NCBI RefSeq assembly: GCF_040256395.1
Contig: NZ_CP158296.1
Span: 186,001 to 250,000 of the forward strand
Direction of reading: 5' to 3'
Length of the DNA stretch: 64,000 bases
From: Deinococcus sonorensis KR-87
GTDB lineage: Bacteria > Deinococcota > Deinococci > Deinococcales > Deinococcaceae
A program made the position numbers and the translations under genes. This document shows, piece after piece, positions 1 to 8,212 of the stretch. Each line of letters opens with the position of its first letter. The first letter of the stretch is position 1. The notes under the pieces are model-generated. The model was not told where the DNA came from. It searched no databases and worked only from the letters and a program-made list of their open reading frames with translations.

Positions 1-278
1 CCGTTCAGCGCCAGCGTTTCACCGGCCAGCACCAGCTCTGCTCCAAAGGTGCGCGTCATGCGGCGCAGCAGGTGAACGAGGTTGTTGCGCGCGCTGCTCT
101 CGACGGTATCGGGCCACAGCAGCCCCGCCACCCGCGACCGGGGAGAACTGCCCTCCAGGGCCAGGTACGCGAGCATGCCCAGGACCTTGCCCTCACACCG
201 CACCACCTCTCCGTCCGGGCGGCACAGCTGAGGACGGCCGAGCAGCGTCAACTGCCAGAATTCATGCGCTTGAGGCAT
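1..278 (-). CDS. SARP/BTAD-type transcriptional regulator, N-terminal part (cut by window edge)
   Basis: The first 92 codons are visible; the gene continues past base 1. The protein opens with the OmpR-like winged helix of SARP/AfsR regulators. It shows a WQLTLLGRP opening, an LAYLALEG helix, LLWPDT and a RNNLVHLLRR recognition-helix segment. The same segments occur in the neighbour at 319-2361 (LWPDT, RNNLVHLLRR), so the two are tandem paralogues 40 nt apart on one strand. In this family the winged helix is normally followed by a BTAD helical domain and often an ATPase; neither is visible here. The start is the ATG at 276-278, five nt after a TACAGT -10 box (284-289), which suggests a leaderless mRNA. 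Targets are unknown. Confidence 0.8.
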   Translation of the reverse strand, partial: MPQAHEFWQLTLLGRPQLCRPDGEVVRCEGKVLGMLAYLALEGSSPRSRVAGLLWPDTVESSARNNLVHLLRRMTRTFGAELVLAGETLALN

Positions 279-283
279 ACCTT

Positions 284-289
284 ACTGTA
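284..289 (-). promoter_or_regulatory. -10 box (TACAGT) for a probable leaderless transcript
   Basis: On the minus strand TACAGT lies five nt upstream of the ATG at 278. No Shine-Dalgarno sequence fits between them and no clear -35 was found. A TANNNT box this close to the start is the known leaderless pattern in Deinococcus. Confidence 0.45.
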
Positions 290-318
290 CTGGGGAACGT
301 CGCGAACTGCCGCGTATG

Positions 319-2361
319 TTACGGGGCCGCGCGCTGACCCGCCGCCTGCGCCGCGCGCTCGCCCTCCTGATCCTGCAGCTCCCGGTACGCGGCGGCCGCG
401 CGCCCATAGAAGGCCGCCGCCTCCACCGGCCGCGACGTGCCCTCGGCCGCTTCGCCGGCGCGCATCAGCCATGGCGCGGCCTGGCGCAGGTCATCGGCGT
501 CCAGCCAGTGCTGCGCCACCCGGCCCGGATGCACCCCCAACCCCGGCAGTACCCGGGCCGCGCTGCGGTGCAGCAGCCTGCGGATGGCGGGCGGCGTGCC
601 GTCCAGCACCACCTCCTGCACCAGGTCGTGGCTGAAGCGCTCGCCGTGCATCACCTGGGTGTCCTCCAGCTCCTCCCAGGCGCTCGCCAGGTCCAGCAGG
701 CCCACCCCCAGCACTGCCGCCACCACCTCCAGCGTAAACTCGTCGCGCAGCACCGCGGCGGCGCGGGCCGCCTGGAGCGCGGGCACCGACAGGTGCGTCA
801 GGCGCTCGGCGATCAGGCGGGCCGCGCCGCGCGCATGCAGGCGCAGCGCGTCGGTGACGCTGAACTCTCCGGTCCGGTACATATGCCGGATGGCGTCGAG
901 CAGGAACTGGGCGTTGCCGCCGGTCAGGCGCTGCAACTCCCCGGCCAGGCCCGGCGGCGCACAGAAGGCGTCCGACGCACGCAGCTCGTCCAGCAGGGCC
1001 TCCACAGCCGCCTCATCCAGCGGGGGGAGGTCGATCCGCACCGCCAGCTTCGCCTGGACCAGCTGGTCCTGCCGCTCCTGCGTGACCTCGGGCAGCGTGC
1101 CGCGGCGGTAGACCAGCACGTGCCGGGGCACCTCGCCCTGCGCGCCCAGCGGGGTGCTCTGCGTCAGAAAAAACGCGCCAAGTTCGACGGTCGCCTGATC
1201 GTAGTACTGCACGTCGTCCGTGATGATCCCGGCGAAGCCGTGCGCCGTGCGGCGCACGACCTCCAGGTGGGCCAGAAAGTAGTTGAGGCGTTCCTCGGGC
1301 GAGCTGATTGGTGCGGGCGGCTCGTCTCCGCGCATCTCCGGCAGCACCCGCGCCAGTTCGCGCCGCACCCAGTCCGGCAGGGTCACGTGGGGCGCCGCGG
1401 CGAGCCGTGCGCGGACATTGCGCGCCGCCGCCGAGAACGGTACGTCCTGGCTTCCGGGCCGTGCGGGCAGGTACAGGGCGCGGCCCTTGCTGCCCACGAA
1501 GTCCTGAACGAAGCGGGTTTTGCCGATCCCGGCGTCGCCTGTGACGTAGATGGTCTGCCCCAGCCGCCACGCCTCTTCCATCTGCGCCCAGGCGGCCTCG
1601 CGGCCCACCAGCAGCGGCGGTCTCAGCACCGCGAGCGGCAGCGGCCGGACCGCCCGGACCGGCGTGACGTCCACCGCGAGATTGCCCCGGTCAATGTCGC
1701 GCGCGAGCTGCACGGTCTGGGGGCTTGGCGTCTCCCCGAGCTCGCGGGCCAGAATTTCCTTGCAGCGCTGGTAGGTCTGCAGGGCGGCCGACCGGTCTCC
1801 GGCACGGTACTGCAGGCGCATGGCCAGCCGGTAGGCGTCTTCTGACAGCGGGTCCAGGTCCATCAGCCGCCCCGCCTGACCCAGCGCGCCGGCCACGTCC
1901 CCGTCGGCCTCCGCCTGGGCCGCCCAGGTCGTCAGCAGGGTGGTCCGCTGGGCCGCGAGCGTGTCCCGCCAGACCAGCAGCCAGTCGGCCAGTTCCGGGA
2001 GGTCGTCGAATTCGGTGCCGCTCAGAAACTCGCCGAGTGGGAGGGGATCTGCGGGCGTCGCGCTGGCCAGCGCTCGCACGTCCACCCGCAGGTTCGGGGT
2101 GAGGGTCAACTCATCGGCCCCCTCCACCAGCGCCTCACCGAAGGTCCCCTTCGCCCGCCGCAGCAGGTGCACCAGGTTGTTGCGCGCCGCCCCGCCCGGC
2201 GTATCGGGCCACAGCAGCTGGGCCAGCCGCGCGCGGGGCAGCGTTCCCTCCAGCGCGAGGGTGGCCAGCAGCGCCAGGGTCTTGCGCTCCAGCCGCACCT
2301 CGCGCCCGTCCGGAGCTGCCAGGGCCGGCGGACCCAGCAAGCGCAGGTGCCACATCTGCAT
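319..2361 (-). CDS. BTAD/SARP-type regulator with AAA ATPase domain
   Basis: This 680-aa multidomain regulator is predicted to be cytoplasmic and DNA-binding. Residues 1-95 form the SARP winged helix. Residues about 100-230 form the BTAD tetratricopeptide-like domain (YQRCKEILARELGETPS motif). A P-loop ATPase follows, with Walker A GDAGIGKT near residue 280 and IITDDVQYYD as a Walker B-like strand. The C-terminus has only two or three TPR-like helices, so it is shorter than the roughly 900-1000 aa usual for AfsR/MalT-like relatives. The stop is 40 nt before the paralogue at 278. The ATG at 2361 follows a TAGCCT -10 box by eight nt, so it may be leaderless. The signal sensed and the regulon are unknown. 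Confidence 0.85.
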   Translation of the reverse strand: MQMWHLRLLGPPALAAPDGREVRLERKTLALLATLALEGTLPRARLAQLLWPDTPGGAARNNLVHLLRRAKGTFGEALVEGADELTLTPNLRVDVRALASATPADPLPLGEFLSGTEFDDLPELADWLLVWRDTLAAQRTTLLTTWAAQAEADGDVAGALGQAGRLMDLDPLSEDAYRLAMRLQYRAGDRSAALQTYQRCKEILARELGETPSPQTVQLARDIDRGNLAVDVTPVRAVRPLPLAVLRPPLLVGREAAWAQMEEAWRLGQTIYVTGDAGIGKTRFVQDFVGSKGRALYLPARPGSQDVPFSAAARNVRARLAAAPHVTLPDWVRRELARVLPEMRGDEPPAPISSPEERLNYFLAHLEVVRRTAHGFAGIITDDVQYYDQATVELGAFFLTQSTPLGAQGEVPRHVLVYRRGTLPEVTQERQDQLVQAKLAVRIDLPPLDEAAVEALLDELRASDAFCAPPGLAGELQRLTGGNAQFLLDAIRHMYRTGEFSVTDALRLHARGAARLIAERLTHLSVPALQAARAAAVLRDEFTLEVVAAVLGVGLLDLASAWEELEDTQVMHGERFSHDLVQEVVLDGTPPAIRRLLHRSAARVLPGLGVHPGRVAQHWLDADDLRQAAPWLMRAGEAAEGTSRPVEAAAFYGRAAAAYRELQDQEGERAAQAAGQRAAP

Positions 2362-2681
2362 GATGGCTCAGGCTAGCAAATCCGCCCGGCACCGCCCAGA
2401 GGACAGGCGAACCCTGGCACGTTCTGCTGTTGAATGGGTGTGAACCGCGGTGTGCAGGCGCATGACGGACTCCGCCGCCCGGGGCAGGAGGACGGCCCTT
2501 CGCCCGCAGAAAACTTCATGTTTCTGAATGCAAGGTCTGGTTGTCTTCATAAAGCCACCATGCTGCGGGGCGCTCCAAGATGTTAGGTTAACGTCAGTTT
2601 CATCGCAGTCTTATTCCCACTCGCCCTTCCGGGGGCGCGTCGTCGTCCTGTTGCTGCGTGAAAACAGAGAGGCGAGTGCTG
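2362..2681. other. Divergent intergenic region
   Basis: This 320-bp stretch separates the SARP regulator (minus) from the lipoprotein gene (plus). A minus-strand TAGCCT -10 box lies at 2370-2375. No convincing sigma-70 promoter pair, ORF or RNA gene was found for the plus strand. A GAGAGG ribosome-binding site precedes the ATG at 2682. Confidence 0.5.
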
Positions 2682-4517
2682 ATGAACAGAAAAAACGTGA
2701 TGTGGATGCTGAGCGCGACCCTGGGAGCCACGGCCTTCGTCTCGTGCGGATCGCCCAGCGCCCAGCCCAGTGCCCAGGAGACGGGCGTCATCTCCTCGAC
2801 CCGCAACGACACCTCGGCCCCGCTGAGCAGCTTTCAGGGCCAGACGTCGGCGGGCAGCTCGGTGCGCGCCACCAGCAACCTGTCGCCCAGCGTGAAGGGG
2901 AGAGGTTCCAGCCAGGCCGGCCGCATCGGCGTGCAGGCGCTGCCGAGCCCGAACCTGCCGCAGCAGGCGCCGGCCGCCACGCGGTCGTTCGACGGCATGA
3001 CCAACGAGGACAACCGCAAGACCATCGGCGGCCGCGTGCTGCCGCCCGACACGGTCGGGGACGTGGGCTACAACTACTACGTGCAGGCGGTCAACGAGGT
3101 GGTGGGCGTCTTCGACAAGACCAGCGGCGCCCGCGTGATGGGACCGGTGTCGCTGGACAGCTTCTGGAGCGGCTTTGGGCCGGAGTGCCGTCAGGGCAGC
3201 GGCGACCCGATCGTGCTCTTCGATCACCTCGCCAACCGCTTCCTGATCACCCAGATGCGCTTCCCGATCCTGGACGGCAACGCGCCTGAAGACCCGGCCG
3301 GCAACGGGGACGAGATCGGGCCGGGCGAGGACAACGAGGGGGGCGACAGCAGCCGTCCGCCGATTTCCAGGGACGCCGGTGAGGGCGCGGCGGTGAAAGC
3401 CGGCGACGAGGCCTACGAGTGCGTGGCGGTCTCCGCGACGGCCGATCCCAGAGGCGCCTACTACCGCTACGCCTTCAAGATCGCCGACGATCAGGAGAAC
3501 GACTATCCCAAGCTGGGCGTGTGGCCGGACGGCTACTACATGACCTTCAACATGTTCGGCGAGGAAGGCTATGAGGGCATCAAGGTGGCTGCCGCCGAGC
3601 GCTCCCGCATGCTGTCCGGTCAGCCGGCCCGGCTGGTGCTGCAGGACATCCCCGCCGACAACGGCGACGGCAGCTTCAACTTCAGCGCCGTGCCCACCGA
3701 CCTGGACGGCGACAGCCCGCCTCCCGGCACCGCCAACACCATCGTGATGCTCGCGGACCGCGACTTCCACGGCTTCAGCACCGACAGCCTGCGGCTGTGG
3801 GACTTCAAGGTGAACTGGGCCAACCCGCGCGCCTCCAAACTGCAGAACCCGCGCAGTGTCGCTGTGGCGCCGCTGGACGGCAACCTGTGCGACTTTGAGC
3901 GTCAGTGCATTCCGCAGGCCCAGACCAGCAACAAGCTGGACCCGAGCGTGGGCCGCATCATGCTCGAAGCGCAGTACCGCAAGTTCCAGGGCCACGGCTC
4001 GCTGGTGCTGAACCACACGGTGGACGCCACCGGCAACAACCTCGCGGGCGTCCGCTGGTATGAGCTGCGCGCTCCCGGCAGCTCCACCAACTGGAGCGTG
4101 TACCAGCAGGGCACCTTCGTGGATGCCGGCCTGCACACCTGGATGGCCTCCATCGGCATGAACAAGCTGGGCGAGATCGGCATGGGGTACAGCACCTCCA
4201 GCACCAGCACGCTGCCGGCCATCGCCTACACCTTCAGGAACGCCACCGATCCGCTGGGCCGGCTCGACACCGGCCGGACGCTGATCACCTCGACCAAGCC
4301 GCAGTACATCGGCCTGCAGGGCGATTACGCCGCGACGGCGTCCCGCTGGGGCGACTACTCCGCCCTCTCGGTGGACCCGTCCGACGACTGCACCTTCTGG
4401 TACACCAACGAGTACTACGGCGACGACAGCCCCGTCACGAACCTGGGCGCTGCCGGCACCTACAACATCGGCTGGAAGACCCGCATCGGCTCGTTCCGCT
4501 CGCCCAACTGCCACTAG
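2682..4517 (+). CDS. Secreted lipoprotein of unknown function
   Basis: The 611-aa product begins with a lipoprotein signal: Lys/Arg start, a hydrophobic stretch and a lipobox ending FVSC near residue 20, so it should be anchored outside the cytoplasmic membrane. A long low-complexity Ser/Ala/Gly linker follows. The main domain begins near PPDTVGDVG and contains DPIVLFDHLANRFLI and WGDYSALSVDP, patterns I associate with conserved secreted beta-rich proteins of unknown function. Three Cys pairs are plausible. An upstream in-frame GTG at 2658 also exists, but the ATG at 2682 has the GAGAGG ribosome-binding site and gives a clean signal peptide. It is followed by a strong terminator and appears monocistronic. 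No enzymatic motif was recognised. Confidence 0.8.
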   Translation: MNRKNVMWMLSATLGATAFVSCGSPSAQPSAQETGVISSTRNDTSAPLSSFQGQTSAGSSVRATSNLSPSVKGRGSSQAGRIGVQALPSPNLPQQAPAATRSFDGMTNEDNRKTIGGRVLPPDTVGDVGYNYYVQAVNEVVGVFDKTSGARVMGPVSLDSFWSGFGPECRQGSGDPIVLFDHLANRFLITQMRFPILDGNAPEDPAGNGDEIGPGEDNEGGDSSRPPISRDAGEGAAVKAGDEAYECVAVSATADPRGAYYRYAFKIADDQENDYPKLGVWPDGYYMTFNMFGEEGYEGIKVAAAERSRMLSGQPARLVLQDIPADNGDGSFNFSAVPTDLDGDSPPPGTANTIVMLADRDFHGFSTDSLRLWDFKVNWANPRASKLQNPRSVAVAPLDGNLCDFERQCIPQAQTSNKLDPSVGRIMLEAQYRKFQGHGSLVLNHTVDATGNNLAGVRWYELRAPGSSTNWSVYQQGTFVDAGLHTWMASIGMNKLGEIGMGYSTSSTSTLPAIAYTFRNATDPLGRLDTGRTLITSTKPQYIGLQGDYAATASRWGDYSALSVDPSDDCTFWYTNEYYGDDSPVTNLGAAGTYNIGWKTRIGSFRSPNCH

Positions 4518-4558
4518 GCACGGGCCTGGACCCAACCAGCGCCATCACCTGACGGCTT

Positions 4559-4587
4559 CGAGGGGACCTGATGTACAGGTCCCCTCG
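4559..4587 (+). terminator. Hairpin terminator after the lipoprotein gene
   Basis: CGAGGGGACCTG (4559-4570) pairs perfectly with CAGGTCCCCTCG (4576-4587) around a 5-nt loop, 42 nt after the stop. The following bases are only moderately T-rich (CTGTTGTTGT). Confidence 0.75.
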
Positions 4588-4785
4588 CTGTTGTTGTCTG
4601 TCAGGGCGGCGGGTGATCGCGGTCGGTTCAGCTTAACTCTTTACCGTGAGCCGCTGAGGGTCCGGGGCGCGCAGGGCGGACGGCTCCGGAAACATCTTTG
4701 GCAGGTTCGGAGCCGCCCAGGCGAGCGGTGTGTCGAGCGCCTACCCATGCCGGTGGCCTTGGACCTCGCCCCCAGAGGTTCCGGC

Positions 4786-6000
4786 CTACACCGGAATGAG
4801 CAGGTCGTCCAGGGCGCGAGAGTAGAGGCTGAGGCGCTCGCTGCCCTGGGCGGTCACCACCAGCGTGTCGGAGTGACGAAAGCCGCCCAGCTGCGGCACG
4901 TACAGCCCCGGTTCGATGGAAAATACCATGCCGGGCTGAATGACTGTGTGATCGTCCAGGTCCAGGAACGGGTGTTCGTGGCCCTCCAGCCCGAAGGCGT
5001 GGCCGGTGTGATGGCGTATCAGGTTCGCCATGTCCAGTTCGTCGCGAATGAACCGCTGCACTTCGCTCTCCACCTCGGCGCAGGTGCGCCCTGGTCTCAG
5101 GGCGTCAAAGCCCACCTGCTGGGCGGCCAGCATCGCCTCGAAGTACTGCCGGAAGCGCGGGTCCGGGTCGCCCACCAGCATGGTGCGCTCCAGTTCCGAT
5201 TCGTACCCTCCGATCACCCCGTAGGCCCCGGTCACCAGCACGTCTCCGGCCGTCACCGCGCCCGCCTGATGCAGCCCGTGCGGGTGGGCGGTGTTGGCGC
5301 CCCGGATGAACATGGCGTTGGCCGGCATGCCCTCCCGGGCCTTCGGCACGTAGCGCTTCCCCAGGTCGGCCAGCAGGTCGCGGGTGGCCTGCTGACTCGC
5401 CGCGTGCGACACCGCCAGTTCATCGGCACCCTCGCGGATCATCTGCTGCATGACCCGGTGGGCGTGGTCCCCCCAGCGGCAGGCCTCGCGCATCAGCGCC
5501 ACCTCCGCCTCGCTCTTGACGCTCCGCAGGTCGTCCACCAGCGCCACATCCGCCTGGACCGGCTGGCCCAGCACCGCACTCAGGGCCGGGCCCCGGTACC
5601 CCCAGCGGTGCTCATAACCGTCCAGGTCGGCCCCGATTCGCCGGCCGGCCAGGCCCAGCCGCCGCATCAGGTCGGCCAGCACCTGCATCGGGTGCCGCCC
5701 GCTGCCGCCGCCTGGGTATTCCTCGTACACCTCGATGTTGTTCAGTTCCGGGCATTGCTGCTGAACGTGGCTGAGTTCCAGCCTGGGCAGCAGCAGGTGC
5801 ACCTCGCCCTCGGCGGTCAGCAGCAGCGCCACCGGGCGTTCGGTGGCCGAGAAGAAAAACCCGCTCAGGTAGGCGACGCGCACCGGCCCGTACACGACGA
5901 TGGCGTCCAGCGACCGTTCGGCCAGCAGGCCGCACAGCCGCTCCCGCCGGGTCCGGTACTCCTCAGCGGTGATCTCCAGAGGGGGGGTGAGCAGGGTCAT
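4786..6000 (-). CDS. M24-fold peptidase/creatinase-like protein with degenerate metal site
   Basis: The 404-aa protein has the two-domain creatinase/Xaa-Pro aminopeptidase layout: an N-terminal creatinase domain (1-160) and a C-terminal pita-bread domain (165-404). The expected five metal ligands (D, D, H, E, E) are only partly present. The first Asp region reads VTGAYG (Thr257), the second Asp position is Glu269 (SELERT), His334 and Glu363 (SIEPGLY) are kept, and the last Glu is Ser377 (RHSDT). Creatinase and DddP-type lyases are known M24-fold enzymes that depart from the dinuclear metal site, so this may be a C-N hydrolase or lyase, not a classic aminopeptidase. It is the last gene of the minus arm, 20 nt after the IclR gene. 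Start is the ATG at 6000. Confidence 0.85.
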   Translation of the reverse strand: MTLLTPPLEITAEEYRTRRERLCGLLAERSLDAIVVYGPVRVAYLSGFFFSATERPVALLLTAEGEVHLLLPRLELSHVQQQCPELNNIEVYEEYPGGGSGRHPMQVLADLMRRLGLAGRRIGADLDGYEHRWGYRGPALSAVLGQPVQADVALVDDLRSVKSEAEVALMREACRWGDHAHRVMQQMIREGADELAVSHAASQQATRDLLADLGKRYVPKAREGMPANAMFIRGANTAHPHGLHQAGAVTAGDVLVTGAYGVIGGYESELERTMLVGDPDPRFRQYFEAMLAAQQVGFDALRPGRTCAEVESEVQRFIRDELDMANLIRHHTGHAFGLEGHEHPFLDLDDHTVIQPGMVFSIEPGLYVPQLGGFRHSDTLVVTAQGSERLSLYSRALDDLLIPV

Positions 6001-6020
6001 GGGGTCTCCTGGGGCACGGC

Positions 6021-6806
6021 TCAGCGCTCGACCGGCTGCGCGTGGTCCGGCTGGGAAATCAGTTCCTCGGCGCAGCGGGCCGCCATGCCGCGCACGGCCG
6101 CGCTCACCTCCGGGATGCGTTCGCGGCTCAGCCGGCTGGTGGGGCCGGCCACGCCGACCGCCGCGATGACCTTGCCGGCCCCGTTCAGGATGCCGGCGGA
6201 GAGGCAGCGCACCCCCATCTCGCGTTCCTCGTCGTCCAGCGCGTAGCGGTCCTGGCGTACCCGTTGCAGTTCCTGTTCCAGTGCGTCCGGCTGGGTGATG
6301 GTGTGGGGCGTCCGGGCCGGCAGGCCGGTTTTGCGGATCACCTCCTCGATGCGGGCCGCCGGCAGGTCGGCCAGGAACACCTTGCCCACGTCGCTGCAGT
6401 GCAGCGGCGCGATGCTGCCGGGCGTGGTGAACATCCGGACCATGCTCAGCGGCTCCACCTGGCTCAGGTACATGGCGGAGGTGCCGTACAGCTGCGCCAC
6501 GTGCGCGGTCTCGCCGGTCAGTTCCACCAGCGTCTGCAGGTAGGGCCGCACGCGCCGCACCAGGTCGTAGCGCAGGTGCAGGGCGCTGCTGATGTCCACG
6601 ATCTCCGGCCCGATGTCGTAGCGTTTGGTCTGCAGGTCCTGGAAGACGTAGTTCTTGACGGTCAGGGTCTGCAGGATGCGGTGAATGGTGCTGGGGGCCA
6701 GCCCCATCGCCTGCGACAGCTCCGCCACGCTCAGCGAACGGTTGGCCGCCACGATGGTGTTGATGATGTCGAGGGCCCGCTCGACGCTTTGGACATTCTC
6801 GCTCAT
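6021..6806 (-). CDS. IclR-family transcriptional regulator
   Basis: The 261-aa protein has the IclR plan: N-terminal winged helix (residues 5-70, with QSVERALDIIN and MGLAPSTIHRILQTL) and a C-terminal GAF-like effector domain (80-250). The segment LHCSDVGKVFLA matches the conserved effector-pocket region of the family. IclR proteins bind palindromic operators as dimers or tetramers and respond to small carboxylates or related metabolites. It sits between the DUF885-like and M24 genes with gaps of 12 and 20 nt, so it is co-transcribed with them. It probably controls the divergent promoter region at 8016-8212, where an inverted and a direct repeat lie. Whether it represses or activates cannot be read from sequence. 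Confidence 0.93.
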   Translation of the reverse strand: MSENVQSVERALDIINTIVAANRSLSVAELSQAMGLAPSTIHRILQTLTVKNYVFQDLQTKRYDIGPEIVDISSALHLRYDLVRRVRPYLQTLVELTGETAHVAQLYGTSAMYLSQVEPLSMVRMFTTPGSIAPLHCSDVGKVFLADLPAARIEEVIRKTGLPARTPHTITQPDALEQELQRVRQDRYALDDEEREMGVRCLSAGILNGAGKVIAAVGVAGPTSRLSRERIPEVSAAVRGMAARCAEELISQPDHAQPVER

Positions 6807-6818
6807 GGTGGAGGAAGC

Positions 6819-8015
6819 CTACGCTCCGAACTGGCTGAGGCTGCGCGGTGAGTGCATCTGGCCGTACAGGAAGCGGATGAATTCCGGCCGCTGCTCGTCG
6901 GTGATGCGTTCGCGCAGCTCGCGCACCGCCTCGTTGCCGAACCAATACGAGGCGATGAAGGGCCCCCGGAAGCTGTAGCTGGCGAAGCGGACCCGGCCCT
7001 CGATCCAGGCGCGCTGCCCGAACGAGTACGTCTCCAGAAACTGCAGCACCCGGTCCTCGGCCCAGCCTTCGCCCATCTGGTACCACGCGGCGCTGGTGGC
7101 GCTCGCGCTGCGAATGCGGCGCAGCTGCACGTGAACGGCGTCGTCCTGATCCTCCACCCAGTCGAGCAGGTGGACGCCCTGGTCGCCGATGCCCTCCTGG
7201 ACGCAGCCGGTCACGGCGTTGGCGGTGCACAGCAGCACGTCGGCGGTGCTCTCGCCGCTCTTCGCCTTGTCCAGGGTGTACAGCAGCTGGGTGGAGTGGC
7301 CGGGGAACACCTCGTGGCACACCAGATGCTTGATGGCGGCGCGGGTGAAGCTCAGGTCCACGTTCAGGTCCATCTGGCCGGCCGTGAAGTTGCAGCGGGC
7401 CGTGAACGGCACGCCGCGCAGCGCGTTCAGCTGCATGGTGTAGTCGCCGGTCGGGTAGATCATGGTGTCGGTGCGCGCCTGCGCCTGCGCCATCAGGTCC
7501 GTGAAGGTGGATTCCAGCTGCGCGGCGTCCAGGCTGCGTTCCTCCTCCCAGCGCTGAATCCGCTCGGCGAGGCTCCCGCTGCGCATGCCGGCCTGGGTCA
7601 GCAGGCTGTCCAGCTCCGCATGCATCGCCTGGAGTTCCTCGTCGCGCACCGGCGCGGCCGGCACGCCGACCAACCCTTCAAGCTTCTCGCGGAAGCTCAG
7701 TTCCTCGCCCTCGAACAGCCGGGTGGCGGTGCGCAGCGAGCGCAGCATGTCGGTCAGGAAGGTGCGCCGGGGGCTGTCCGGGTACTGGGCCGTCTGTTGC
7801 TCCAGGGTGTCCAGTTCGCGGTGCACCGCGTCCCAGTCCTGCAGGTCCAGCGGCGGCACCAGCTCGCTGCCCAGATAGATCGGCACCAGTCCTTCGCTGT
7901 CCAGCACGCCGTGCCCGCGCGACAGGCGGCGCTCCAGGTGATCCATCCCGGTGGTGAGGGCGGTGAGCTGCCGGCCGATCTGCGCGTCATTGACGGTCCT
8001 GTCGTGGGTCTGCAT
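6819..8015 (-). CDS. DUF885-like zinc metallopeptidase candidate
   Basis: The 398-aa protein lacks a signal peptide and is mostly helical. It carries HEVFPGH at residues 234-240, matching the HE-x-x-PGH signature of DUF885/M3-like hydrolases, and downstream acidic motifs QEGIGD (Glu274) and GEGWAEDR that could give the third ligand. It is shorter than typical DUF885 proteins (about 550 aa) and lacks the N-terminal part seen in the paralogue at 13955. It is the first gene of the minus-strand operon and starts at an ATG preceded by AGGAGGAA. Together with the divergent ABC importer and M29 aminopeptidase it suggests hydrolysis of an imported peptide or amide. The substrate is unknown. Confidence 0.75.
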   Translation of the reverse strand: MQTHDRTVNDAQIGRQLTALTTGMDHLERRLSRGHGVLDSEGLVPIYLGSELVPPLDLQDWDAVHRELDTLEQQTAQYPDSPRRTFLTDMLRSLRTATRLFEGEELSFREKLEGLVGVPAAPVRDEELQAMHAELDSLLTQAGMRSGSLAERIQRWEEERSLDAAQLESTFTDLMAQAQARTDTMIYPTGDYTMQLNALRGVPFTARCNFTAGQMDLNVDLSFTRAAIKHLVCHEVFPGHSTQLLYTLDKAKSGESTADVLLCTANAVTGCVQEGIGDQGVHLLDWVEDQDDAVHVQLRRIRSASATSAAWYQMGEGWAEDRVLQFLETYSFGQRAWIEGRVRFASYSFRGPFIASYWFGNEAVRELRERITDEQRPEFIRFLYGQMHSPRSLSQFGA

Positions 8016-8036
8016 GCTTCCTCCTGGGGTGCTCCT

Positions 8037-8066
8037 ATCATTCCGTCAAGTGGAATCATTCGTCAA
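8037..8066. repeat. Direct repeat ATCATTC(C)GTCAA, two copies
   Basis: ATCATTCCGTCAA at 8037-8049 and ATCATTCGTCAA at 8055-8066 are direct repeats differing by one inserted base, 18 bp apart start to start. The first copy also forms part of the interrupted palindrome ATTCC-N7-GGAAT (8040-8056). They lie upstream of both divergent operons and are candidate regulator half-sites. Confidence 0.5.
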
Positions 8067-8073
8067 GGCCCCA

Positions 8074-8088
8074 TTCCGCATGGCGGAA
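8074..8088. promoter_or_regulatory. Palindromic operator candidate TTCCGC-N3-GCGGAA
   Basis: A perfect 6-bp inverted repeat with a 3-bp centre lies between the divergent operons. Its centre (8081) is 33 bp from the centre of ATTCC-N7-GGAAT (8048). IclR-family operators are commonly GGAA/TTCC-type palindromes, so it is a likely site for the regulator at 6021-6806. Its centre is about 60 bp upstream of the predicted plus-strand start site. Confidence 0.5.
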
Positions 8089-8106
8089 GGAACAGCGTGT
8101 CATCTG

Positions 8107-8135
8107 TTGACTTTGTCGCGGCAGCTACCTAAACT
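8107..8135 (+). promoter_or_regulatory. Sigma-70-type promoter of the ABC/catabolic operon
   Basis: TTGACT (8107-8112), a 17-bp spacer and TAAACT (8130-8135) give a near-consensus housekeeping promoter. Transcription would start near 8142, leaving a leader of about 70 nt before the ATG at 8213, which has the ribosome-binding site GGAGGTAG. Confidence 0.7.
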
Positions 8136-8212
8136 GTCCGTTAAACCAATCAATGTGATATCGGTTTTTTGTCGTTCTGGTCGGGTTTCCTTCTCATCGT
8201 GGAGGTAGAAGC

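Noticed and set aside
4681..4715. Hairpin CGGCTCCG/CGGAGCCG downstream of the M24 gene
   Set aside because: An 8-bp stem with an 18-nt loop and no T-run on either strand; too weak to call a terminator.
6001..7320. Upstream in-frame extension of the M24 gene
   Set aside because: The extended N-terminus is Arg/Pro/Gly-rich and overlaps the IclR and DUF885-like genes on the same strand; the M24 fold starts at the ATG at 6000.
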